This document shows positions 57,331 to 64,000 of a stretch of DNA of 64,000 nt, piece after piece (positions within the stretch are counted from its first letter, which is position 1; the number at the start of each line of letters is the position of its first letter). The notes beneath the pieces are model-generated. The model saw only the letters and a list, made by a program, of their open reading frames with translations. It did no database searches and was not told where the DNA came from. The DNA comes from Paracoccus aeridis (GTDB lineage Bacteria; Pseudomonadota; Alphaproteobacteria; Rhodobacterales; Rhodobacteraceae), in NCBI RefSeq assembly GCF_004923205.2, contig NZ_SELD02000018.1, forward strand, positions 62,001 to 126,000, read 5' to 3'. A program made the position numbers and the translations under genes.

Positions 57331-59781
57331 CTAAACGGAATTGTCTCTTTTCGGTCGCAACGACAGATATCCTTTCGAGCGACTCAGATAGTTCTCCATC
57401 GCTTCCGGAACGAGGAAGGACCGGAGCCGACGCAGGTTGACGCGGTCGTAGACGACGCCCAGGCATTTCTGCTGCAGTTCCGGGTGATCGCCCAGGGTCG
57501 TCTCGACCATGCTGCGGGGCGTGCGGCCCCATTCGCCGACCACGATGAACTGCTGCAGCTCGTGCAGGATCGCCCGGCCCTGCGCCACCGGGTAAAGCGG
57601 CGGGACGTCGACCACGACCGAGCTGAAGGTCTTGCACGCATCGGCCAGCAGATCGCGCAGCAGCTGGTCCGTCAGCAGGTCGTCGGATGCGCCGCCCCCC
57701 GCCAGCCCGCAGGGAAGGATCACGATGTTCGTGTCGGCGATGCCGACCAGCATGTCGCGCCAGTTGCCGTTGCGCGTGACCGCGTCGGTCAGCCCCGGCT
57801 TGCGGTCCAGCCGCAGCATGCGGCTGAGCGCGCGGCCGCGCCCGTCGGCGTCGATGAGCAGCACGGATTCCGTTCCCAGCCCAAGCTGCGCGGCCAGGTT
57901 CAGCGACACCGCCGCCCGTCCCGCATAGGGGTGGAACGAGGTGACACCCGTCACCTGCACGCCCCGGTCCCGCGTGGCAGAGGCGAGGCGGACATGGCGC
58001 AGCGTCTCGGCGTAGACAGAGTTCGGGTACATCAGCACCGGCACGAAGGTGCGGATCAGCGGCACCTGCGGCCGCTTCAGGACCGGCAGCGTCTCGCCGG
58101 TCGGCTTCTTCAGCGTCGGCACCCGCGGGGGCTGCGCCGGCACGGGCTGGCGAACCGCGCGCGGCGGCGCGCCGCGGGGCAGGATCGGCAGGTGGCCCAG
58201 GAAGCGCAGGCCGGAATAGTCGGTCACGTCGGCCGCCGTCCGCATGAAGCGTTCACGGCTTTCACGCAGCGCAGCGACAGCCGCACCCAGGAACAGGCCC
58301 AGCAGGGTCGCGGCCAGCACGGCGCGGATGGTGCTGGGGCCCGACGGCTTCGGCGGCACCTGGGCATAGGACAGGATCCGGACGTTCGATTCCGGGAACG
58401 ACTGCTGCTGCTCGATCTCCTGCGAGCGGGTCAGGGTCGTCTGGTACAGCTGGGACAGCGTCGCCGCCCGTTCCTGCAGCGCCCGCAGGCGGACGAAGTT
58501 GGCGGCCTGACCGGTGTTGCGTTCGGTGGCCTCGGCAACGCTCGTCTGCAGCGCCCCGACGCGCGCCTCGGCGACGTTGAGCGCGCTCTGCGCCTCTTGC
58601 CGCTGGCCCTGCAGTTCGACGAACAACCGCTCGGCCGTGGTCTCGAGCGTCCGGCGCAGGCCGGCCACCTGCGGATGGTTGGGCCCCCCTGCCTGGATCA
58701 GCCCCTGCAGGCGCGCGCGCACGTCGTTGTAGGTGTCGAGCCGCGCGACCAGCGCATCCGACATCTCGCCGCCGATGGAGAGCGCGTTGCCTTCGGTCAG
58801 CCCCTCGACGCCGCCGGCGATCGCCTGGTCATAGGTGTCCAGCACCGCGCGGGCGCGCGCGGCCTCGCTGATCGCCTCGGACAGGCTCGCATTCAGTTCG
58901 GCCAGCGACTGTTCGGTCAGCAGGGCGCCGGTCGAGGACGCGACCAGCCCGTTCTCGGTCGCGAACCGCTCGGCGGCGTCGGCGGCCTCGCGCGCCTGGC
59001 GCTGCTGGTCGTCCAGCCGCGCCTGCATCCAGGCGTTCGTGCGGCCGACGGATTCGGCGTTCGAGGTCAGGATGTCCTGGATGTAGGCGTCGGCATAGGC
59101 GTTCGCGACATCCGCCGCGATGACCGGATCGTAGGACGTGACCCGGATGGCGACGGCGGTGCTCTTGGCGACCCTGAACACCTCGACGGCGTCCTTGAGC
59201 TTCATCGCCGCCAGCTGCCGCTGCGGATCGACGGCCGTCGCCGCAGCGCCCGTCGCGGCCACCTCGGGCCCCGCGCCGCCCGGCAGCCCGCCCGTCACCG
59301 TGTCGGGCGGAGAGACGAGGGTGTTGACCTGGTCGCGCAGCCAGTTCACCGGCGCGAAGATCGTGTCGAACACGCCGCCCACGGCCGTGGCGAGCCCCGA
59401 CGAGGGCGGGTCCAGGAACTGCGGGTTGGTGTCCAGCCCGGTGACGTCCAGCACGTCGTAGGCCAGCTTGTCGGACCCCAGCACCACGCGCGCATTCTCG
59501 ATCATGTCGGCGGTCAGCACCGTGTCCATGCCGCCCGCCTGCCGCACCGCGCTGTTCTGGTTGCTGTCCAGAAGCAGGTTCGCGAAGGCGTCGTAGGTGT
59601 CGGGCTTGGACTTGACGTAGATGAGCCCCAGCGCACCCATCAGGATCGCGGGCGCGAGGATCGTCATCCGCTGCCGGCGCAGCGCGACCATGAGCCGGCG
59701 CAGGTCGATGGTCTGTACCTGCGATCCCGGCGTCACGCCGTAGGCGTTGACGGGTTCATAGGGTCTGAGTTCGCGCGACAT
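57331..59781 (-). CDS. ExoP/GumC-type polysaccharide co-polymerase with a degenerate kinase domain
   Basis: 816 residues. Wzz domain between TM1 (TILAPAILMGALGLIYV, about 40-56) and TM2 (VLAATLLGLFLGAAVAAL), with coiled-coil segments in the periplasmic part; a Pro-rich linker; then a C-terminal BY-kinase-like domain from about residue 605. Walker A' (VLLIDAD, 640-646) and Walker B-like VVVDVPP are present, but the Walker A region reads SFHPYAGRAA where GEGKS/T is expected, so the ATP-binding lysine is missing. The C-terminal tail holds only two or three tyrosines. Controls chain length/export. Start 59781 chosen over ATG 59784 for Shine-Dalgarno spacing. Confidence 0.88.
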   Translation of the reverse strand: MSRELRPYEPVNAYGVTPGSQVQTIDLRRLMVALRRQRMTILAPAILMGALGLIYVKSKPDTYDAFANLLLDSNQNSAVRQAGGMDTVLTADMIENARVVLGSDKLAYDVLDVTGLDTNPQFLDPPSSGLATAVGGVFDTIFAPVNWLRDQVNTLVSPPDTVTGGLPGGAGPEVAATGAAATAVDPQRQLAAMKLKDAVEVFRVAKSTAVAIRVTSYDPVIAADVANAYADAYIQDILTSNAESVGRTNAWMQARLDDQQRQAREAADAAERFATENGLVASSTGALLTEQSLAELNASLSEAISEAARARAVLDTYDQAIAGGVEGLTEGNALSIGGEMSDALVARLDTYNDVRARLQGLIQAGGPNHPQVAGLRRTLETTAERLFVELQGQRQEAQSALNVAEARVGALQTSVAEATERNTGQAANFVRLRALQERAATLSQLYQTTLTRSQEIEQQQSFPESNVRILSYAQVPPKPSGPSTIRAVLAATLLGLFLGAAVAALRESRERFMRTAADVTDYSGLRFLGHLPILPRGAPPRAVRQPVPAQPPRVPTLKKPTGETLPVLKRPQVPLIRTFVPVLMYPNSVYAETLRHVRLASATRDRGVQVTGVTSFHPYAGRAAVSLNLAAQLGLGTESVLLIDADGRGRALSRMLRLDRKPGLTDAVTRNGNWRDMLVGIADTNIVILPCGLAGGGASDDLLTDQLLRDLLADACKTFSSVVVDVPPLYPVAQGRAILHELQQFIVVGEWGRTPRSMVETTLGDHPELQQKCLGVVYDRVNLRRLRSFLVPEAMENYLSRSKGYLSLRPKRDNSV

Positions 59782-60809
59782 CATGTTCCTTTCGGCCCCA
59801 TCCCGTTCGGCCCGATTCCGTCCGCCGCGATGGGCGCGGCGGGTGTGGCGCCTTCCGGCGCGGTCCCGTAAAGTTCGATCCTGGGCGCGCCCGCAAGGTA
59901 GGCGCCCGCGCCCACGTGCAGCGCGGCCCGCATCAGCTGGCGATTGCGCCGGACCGGATCGCCCGCACCGACCAGCGCCATCCCGCCGCAGGCCGCCGCC
60001 TTGGCCGCAGCGATCCCTGCTGCGCGCAGCCGGCCCGCGCGGCTGCGGCCCCGGGCAACGAGGCTCGCGTGCGTCTGCCCCATCCGGTAGCGGCGCTTCA
60101 GCAGCCACTTGAGGCTCGCCCGGTCCTGCGGCACGACCTCGTGGACGACCGCGCCGGGCGCGAAGGCGATCCGCCCGCCCGCGGCGAGGTAGTCCGAGAA
60201 GAAGGCCGTGTCCTCGCCCCCCGTGCGCCCGCGGGCCACGTCGAAGCGCAGGCCCTGCAGCGCAGGGTCCGCCATGTCGAACAGCGTGTTGCCCGTGTAG
60301 CCCGAGATGATCGTCCCCTTGCGGTCGGTCACCGGCAGCGTGTCGTGCAGGCCGCCGCGTTCAAGCCACCGGGGCGAGCCCGGCTGGTACATCGCGCGCA
60401 CCGGCCCCAGCACGACCCCGAAGGGTCCGGCGGGGTCGCGCTGCCCCTCGCGCCAGGTCTGCACGGTCTGTTCCAGCCACTCCGGTTCGGCCGTCTGATC
60501 GTCGTCGAAGGACACGTGCAGCCGCGCGCCCGTCGCGCGGGCGTGGTCCAGCAGCGCGTTTCGCGCGATCGAGATGTTGCGCTCGGGCGCGTGCAGGTAG
60601 GTGATCGGCAGCGGGTGGCTGGCCGCGATCCGGGCCACCAGCGCCTGCGCCGAGGGTGTCGTGTCGTTGTCTGCGATCGCGATCCCGACCGTCATGCCGC
60701 AGGGGCGCAGGCGGGCGAGCGATTCCAGCGCTCGGGCCAGTTCCGGCCGGCGAAAGGTGCAGATGCCGATCAGCAGTTCGGGGTCTTGTCCGTGCATGGG
60801 CGTTCTCAT
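59781..60809 (-). CDS. GT2 family glycosyltransferase (ExoM-like)
   Basis: 342 residues. LLIGICTFRRPELARALESL at the N-terminus and VSFDDDQTAEPEWLE carry the GT-A motifs in the form seen in ExoM, the glucosyltransferase acting midway in succinoglycan unit assembly. RTGGEDTAFF holds the third acidic motif. The start at 60809 overlaps the stop of the ExoA-like gene (ATGA); the stop overlaps the co-polymerase start. C-terminal 60 residues are low complexity. Confidence 0.82.
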   Translation of the reverse strand: MRTPMHGQDPELLIGICTFRRPELARALESLARLRPCGMTVGIAIADNDTTPSAQALVARIAASHPLPITYLHAPERNISIARNALLDHARATGARLHVSFDDDQTAEPEWLEQTVQTWREGQRDPAGPFGVVLGPVRAMYQPGSPRWLERGGLHDTLPVTDRKGTIISGYTGNTLFDMADPALQGLRFDVARGRTGGEDTAFFSDYLAAGGRIAFAPGAVVHEVVPQDRASLKWLLKRRYRMGQTHASLVARGRSRAGRLRAAGIAAAKAAACGGMALVGAGDPVRRNRQLMRAALHVGAGAYLAGAPRIELYGTAPEGATPAAPIAADGIGPNGMGPKGT

Positions 60810-61819
60810 CCTGCGGCGGCGATCGAGGGGGCGGGCCGCGGGGCGAGCCACTGCCGCCAGAACCCGACCGACCAGGCCATGTGCATGGACCCCGCGACGA
60901 AGCCCGACAGCAGCCCCGCCGCGCTGCGGGTCTGCAGCGCGATGCCGGCGCCGCCGGCAAGGCAGGCCAGCACCCATATCAGCAGCGGCAGCGCGAAGAT
61001 CGCGCTCAGCGGCGACAACGCCACCAGCGCGACGGCGGGGGCGAGCATCGCCACCACCGCCTGCCGCAGGCCGGGCCGGGCGCCGTGCTTGATGAGATTG
61101 CGCGCCCGGCCGCGGCCGAAGTTGAAGTACTGGCGCATCAGCGGTTGCAGCTGCCGGCGCGGGAAATAGATCAGCCGCGTCTTTCCCGTCAGCCAGATCC
61201 GGTAGCCGGCCGCGACCAGGCGGCGGTCCAGCTCCGCATCCTCGTTGTGGCTGAAGGTCGGGTCGTAGCCGCCCACCGCCCGGAACGCGGACGTCCGCAT
61301 CAGCGCGTGGTGGCCGTGATCCACCCACACCCCGCCGCCCGCCAGCCTGTGCGCCGAGCCGCCGTTGCCGATCCGCGAGTTCTGCGCGTCGGCTATGATG
61401 CGCTGCAGAAAGGCGTCGCCCTGCGCCTCCATCGACACGACGACGCTGTCTGCGCCCGTGCGCTCGGCCTCGGCCAGCAGCACGTCGCCGAAGTCGGGGG
61501 GATAGGCGCTGTGCGCGTCGAGCCGCAAGAGCCAGGGATGATCGTCGCCGAACCGCTCGACCGCCAGGTTCACCGCCGCCGCCTGCAGCCGGCGCGGGTT
61601 GTCGAGCAGGCGCACCCGCGGGTCGCGGGCGGCGCGGGCGCGCACGATCTCGCAGGTGCGGTCGCGCGACCCGCCGTCGGCCACCACGACCAGCGCATCG
61701 CGACGGTCCGCAAAGGCGGCGATGCCGTCCAGCACCTGCGCAATGTGGGCTTCCTCGTTCAGCGTCGGAATGACGATCAGCACCTTGCCGGCGCCGAGTT
61801 CGGGCATGACGGACCTCAT
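60806..61819 (-). CDS. GT2 family glycosyltransferase with membrane tail (ExoA-like)
   Basis: 337 residues. VLIVIPTLNEEAHIAQVLDG, VVADGGSRDRT, LRLDAHSAYP (DxD-equivalent) and FSHNEDAELDRRL are as in ExoA, the beta-1,3-glucosyltransferase of succinoglycan synthesis. The C-terminal 90 residues contain two to three membrane helices, anchoring it to the inner membrane like ExoA. Overlaps both neighbours by 4 bp. Confidence 0.85.
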   Translation of the reverse strand: MRSVMPELGAGKVLIVIPTLNEEAHIAQVLDGIAAFADRRDALVVVADGGSRDRTCEIVRARAARDPRVRLLDNPRRLQAAAVNLAVERFGDDHPWLLRLDAHSAYPPDFGDVLLAEAERTGADSVVVSMEAQGDAFLQRIIADAQNSRIGNGGSAHRLAGGGVWVDHGHHALMRTSAFRAVGGYDPTFSHNEDAELDRRLVAAGYRIWLTGKTRLIYFPRRQLQPLMRQYFNFGRGRARNLIKHGARPGLRQAVVAMLAPAVALVALSPLSAIFALPLLIWVLACLAGGAGIALQTRSAAGLLSGFVAGSMHMAWSVGFWRQWLAPRPAPSIAAAG

Positions 61820-62994
61820 GTCGGCTGCTCCGCCGGCACGGGCGCCGCGCCGCAGATCGCCCGCGTCAGCAGGTGGCATTCGGCGTCGTCCATTTCCAGC
61901 CGGCCCCGCGGGATCGCCGCAACGGCGGCGCGCAGGCGGCGAAGCGCGGCGGCGTCGATCGCCAGCAGCGTATCGGCCACGGCCGCCGGGTCGGGGTCAG
62001 CCCCGCCCGCGCCCGGCACGATCACGCCGCAGTCCCAGGACTGCACCCGCCGCGCCACCTCGGTCCCGTCCAGCGCGACCGGAACCGCGCCGTTCAGGCA
62101 GCCTTCGTAAAGCCGGTTCGGCAGCAGCCAGTCGGAGTTCTGGCCGGCCTGATAGCGGTCGATCAGCCAGGCCACGTCCACCTCGGCGTAGATGCGGGGA
62201 AGGTCGTCAGGCCAGCTGTAGGGGCCGAGAAACTCGAGGTCGGGGTTGGCCTCCACGATGGCGTGGAAATCGTGCATCACGTCAAGGGCGGGACGGCCGC
62301 GCAGGCGCACCCTGATCCGCCCCGGCTGGGCACGGGTCACCGCATCCAGGGTCATGAGCGACCAGCGGCAGCGCAGCATCCCGAACCAGCCCACGATGAG
62401 CGGTCCGCCGTCCTCGATCCCGCCCGGCGCCGGGGTGGCCGTCACTGTCCCGGCGGGGGTCCCGGCGGAGCGCGCGAAGGGCTTGTTCTCGACCAGCAGC
62501 GTCGGCGTGTCGGGCTGGCCGAAGTCCCGCAGGTAGCGCGCGGCGAACGCGGGAGAGGAGATCACGACGAGCCTGCTGGCCCGCAGCAGCGCCGCCTCGA
62601 CCCGGCGGAGGACCCGGCTCGCGGGCCCCTGCCCCAGCATCATGCCGTGGATATCGAGCAGTTCGTAGACCAGCCGCCCGGGCCCCGGCCGCCGCTTCAG
62701 CAGCGCCGCGCCGAGCGCCAGCATTTCCAGGTTGCGGGCCAGCACCACTTCGGTCCCGTGCTCGGGCGCGGGCACCAGCCGGGCGATGCGCGGCAGCGCC
62801 GCCATCACGGCGCGGACCCGCTGGACCATGCGGCCGTTCGCGGTAGTCCCGAGCACGACCGCAGGCTCGCGAAGCGCGCCTTCGCCCCGCCGGAACCCGG
62901 CGACGGTCACGCCCGCGCCGCCGCGCCTGAGCATGTCCACCCGCCGCCACACGGACGGGTCGTCAAGATCATGGGCAAGGTAGGTCACGCGCAA
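61816..62994 (-). CDS. Glycosyltransferase (ExoL-like, GT4/GT-B type)
   Basis: 392 residues. Begins with RVTYLAHDLDDPSVWRRVDM, the pattern of ExoL-type transferases, and has a C-terminal GT-B donor-binding half (LPNRLYEGCLNGAVPVAL). TTG start at 62994: GGAG lies 7 nt upstream and the conserved N-terminus begins with this codon; the GTG at 62988 is the alternative. Position before the ExoA- and ExoM-like genes supports the ExoL reading. Overlaps the ExoA-like gene by 4 bp. Confidence 0.75.
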   Translation of the reverse strand: MRVTYLAHDLDDPSVWRRVDMLRRGGAGVTVAGFRRGEGALREPAVVLGTTANGRMVQRVRAVMAALPRIARLVPAPEHGTEVVLARNLEMLALGAALLKRRPGPGRLVYELLDIHGMMLGQGPASRVLRRVEAALLRASRLVVISSPAFAARYLRDFGQPDTPTLLVENKPFARSAGTPAGTVTATPAPGGIEDGGPLIVGWFGMLRCRWSLMTLDAVTRAQPGRIRVRLRGRPALDVMHDFHAIVEANPDLEFLGPYSWPDDLPRIYAEVDVAWLIDRYQAGQNSDWLLPNRLYEGCLNGAVPVALDGTEVARRVQSWDCGVIVPGAGGADPDPAAVADTLLAIDAAALRRLRAAVAAIPRGRLEMDDAECHLLTRAICGAAPVPAEQPT

Positions 62995-63187
62995 ACATGT
63001 TCTCCGGTCTCGGCAGCCGTATTCCGGACGGACAGGTGCCGGGAAACAAGCTCATACTCGATAAAACTGAACCGACTGCGCCATAACCGACTTTGCGGCA
63101 TCAGAAAACAGTCTGCGGTGGCGACTGGCCAAACAGACAGGAAACTTCGCGTGACCGGCCGGTGTGACGTGGCGGCGTCGGTCGTTG
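62995..63187 (-). promoter_or_regulatory. Likely promoter region of the ExoL-A-M-P-like operon
   Basis: 193 bp between the ExoO-like and ExoL-like genes, with AT-richer stretches around 63050-63150. No clear -35/-10. A 10-bp palindrome ACCGGCCGGT at 63154-63163 is flanked by GTG...GTG. Confidence 0.35.
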
Positions 63188-64000
63188 TCAGTCCTCGATC
63201 AGCAGCCGGCCGATGCGGGTGGGGCGGGTCCGGGGGTGCCGCGCCGCCAGCTTGTCGGCCAGGATTCCGCGCGCGATGGGAACGATTCGGCCGGGGTGGC
63301 GCAGCGCCGAGAGGATCGCGCCCGCCCTGCCGCGCCGGGCGCGGCAGTCGAGAAAGTCGCGCAGCACGTAGCGCCGCCTCAGGTCGCGCCTGTGATCGGA
63401 CAGCGCGGCCGCCGCCTGGTCGGGGCCGTCATGCGCCGCCTGGTAGGCGGCGAGGTGGCTTTCGGAGGCGCGGCACAGCGCGGCGAGATCCGCGGTCCGG
63501 TGGCGCGAACTCAGCGAATCGTCGCGCCAGCGGGCGGCGTAGCCGACCTCGCGGATGGCCCTGAACCGCGCGCCCGCCTGCAGCATGCGGACATAGAGGT
63601 CGTAATCCTCGCCCAGCCGCAGCGTCTCGTCATAGACAAGACCGTGCCGGGTCAGGAAGTCGCGCCGGATGAGCGGCTTGAGAAAGCCCCATTCGTGCCG
63701 GTTCGAATCCCCGCCGGACAGGTTCGCGCGCACGAAGGCGTTCAGGTCGATGTCGATGATCCCGGTGCCCGTGGCCTGCGGCACGGGCGGCAGGTCGCCG
63801 GGGCCGGTCGCCTCGGTCACGAACAGGATGTTGTCGGCCACCAGGTCCCAGTCGGCCACCGCCAGCAGCCGCGCGAACCGGCCCGGCAGGACGAAGTCGT
63901 CCGCGTCCAGGATCGCGACGAACCCGCCGCGCGCCACGCCCAGCGCAAGGTTGCGCGCGGCGGCCGGACCGCCGTTCCGCCCGGCCCGGATCATCACCAG
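63188..64000 (-). CDS. GT2 family glycosyltransferase (ExoO/ExoU-like, N-terminus cut by window edge)
   Basis: 270 residues visible; the frame is open to the edge, so the N-terminal nucleotide-binding strand is missing and the methionine at 63997 is internal. AILDADDFVLPGR carries DxD, and RLGEDYDLYVRML the third motif. It resembles the gene at 53466 in motif spacing (FLKPLIRRDF vs YLKPVIRRSV). Transcribed towards the ExoL-like gene but 193 bp away. Role in exopolysaccharide unit assembly inferred. Confidence 0.8.
   Translation of the reverse strand: MVMIRAGRNGGPAAARNLALGVARGGFVAILDADDFVLPGRFARLLAVADWDLVADNILFVTEATGPGDLPPVPQATGTGIIDIDLNAFVRANLSGGDSNRHEWGFLKPLIRRDFLTRHGLVYDETLRLGEDYDLYVRMLQAGARFRAIREVGYAARWRDDSLSSRHRTADLAALCRASESHLAAYQAAHDGPDQAAAALSDHRRDLRRRYVLRDFLDCRARRGRAGAILSALRHPGRIVPIARGILADKLAARHPRTRPTRIGRLLIED

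Noticed and set aside
57484-59871. 795-codon plus-strand frame opposite the ExoP-like gene
   Set aside because: Gly/Arg/His-rich antisense shadow; no recognisable domain, and the minus strand gives a complete Wzz-type protein.
63694-63712. GGTTCGAATCC, a tRNA T-loop-like sequence
   Set aside because: It lies inside the conserved coding sequence of a GT2 gene and has no acceptor stem, D-arm or anticodon arm around it.

Overview
The window is high-G+C DNA from an alphaproteobacterium, most likely order Rhodobacterales (Paracoccus/Rhodobacter-like). This is inferred from gene content and order: accB-accC-aat, an Lpd of the GGICLNWGCIPTK type, a smo/mtlK polyol operon of the kind described in Rhodobacter sphaeroides, small conserved proteins such as DUF2842 and DUF2945, and an Exo-type exopolysaccharide cluster. 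No rRNA, tRNA, CRISPR array, insertion sequence or prophage was recognised. Nearly all of the DNA is coding, and many neighbours overlap by 1-8 nt (ATGA, GTGA or TGATG junctions), so most genes sit in translationally coupled operons.

Layout. (1) 1-5634, plus strand: end of a phosphoglycolate phosphatase, queA, an MFS transporter fused in frame to a DUF924 domain, lpdA and an atypical SDR. (2) 5645-16206: a DUF2945 protein, then two divergent transcription units forming one peptide/N-acyl-amino-acid-type uptake and breakdown module. The minus unit carries an M20 amidohydrolase, an FAD oxidoreductase and a double ABC ATPase. The plus unit carries two paralogous binding proteins and two permeases. 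(3) 16240-18390, minus: purA, DUF2842, thiamine pyrophosphokinase. (4) 18547-24300: edd, a DUF2147 protein, a lone hisA, secG with a very long tail, and pyrG. (5) 24413-31995: a DxD glycosyltransferase, aroK-aroB, two unrecognised envelope proteins, xerD, and a large fucosyltransferase-like protein with a histone-H1-like tail. (6) 32128-39412, plus: transketolase, an EamA exporter, a lipid A-type acyltransferase, accB-accC, a VOC protein and aat.

(7) 39664-43955 is a compact siderophore-iron operon: TonB receptor, single-subunit MFS importer, FAD siderophore reductase. A TGA-N9-TCA (RirA/IRO-type) motif lies upstream. (8) 43970-53445 is a hexitol/pentitol operon: binding protein, two permeases, ATPase, sorbitol and mannitol dehydrogenases, a HAD phosphatase and xylulokinase. 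A SorC-family regulator is divergent, and a perfect 10-bp inverted repeat overlaps the operon promoter. (9) 53466-64000 is a succinoglycan-like exopolysaccharide locus. It holds four to five glycosyltransferases, a GH16 glycanase, an ExoY-type priming transferase, a small ExoX/SyrA-like membrane protein and an ExoP-like co-polymerase. The order ExoL-, ExoA-, ExoM-, ExoP-like follows the rhizobial exoHKLAMONP operon.

The genes add up to central and envelope metabolism plus three regulated uptake modules. I saw no mobile or defence system. The most unusual signals are the ExoP-like protein whose Walker A lysine is gone, the SDR without the catalytic Tyr/Lys, the MFS-DUF924 fusion with an internal Shine-Dalgarno, the fucosyltransferase/TPR/lysine-tail protein, three 13-bp tandem repeats ahead of accB, and several clear operator-like palindromes.
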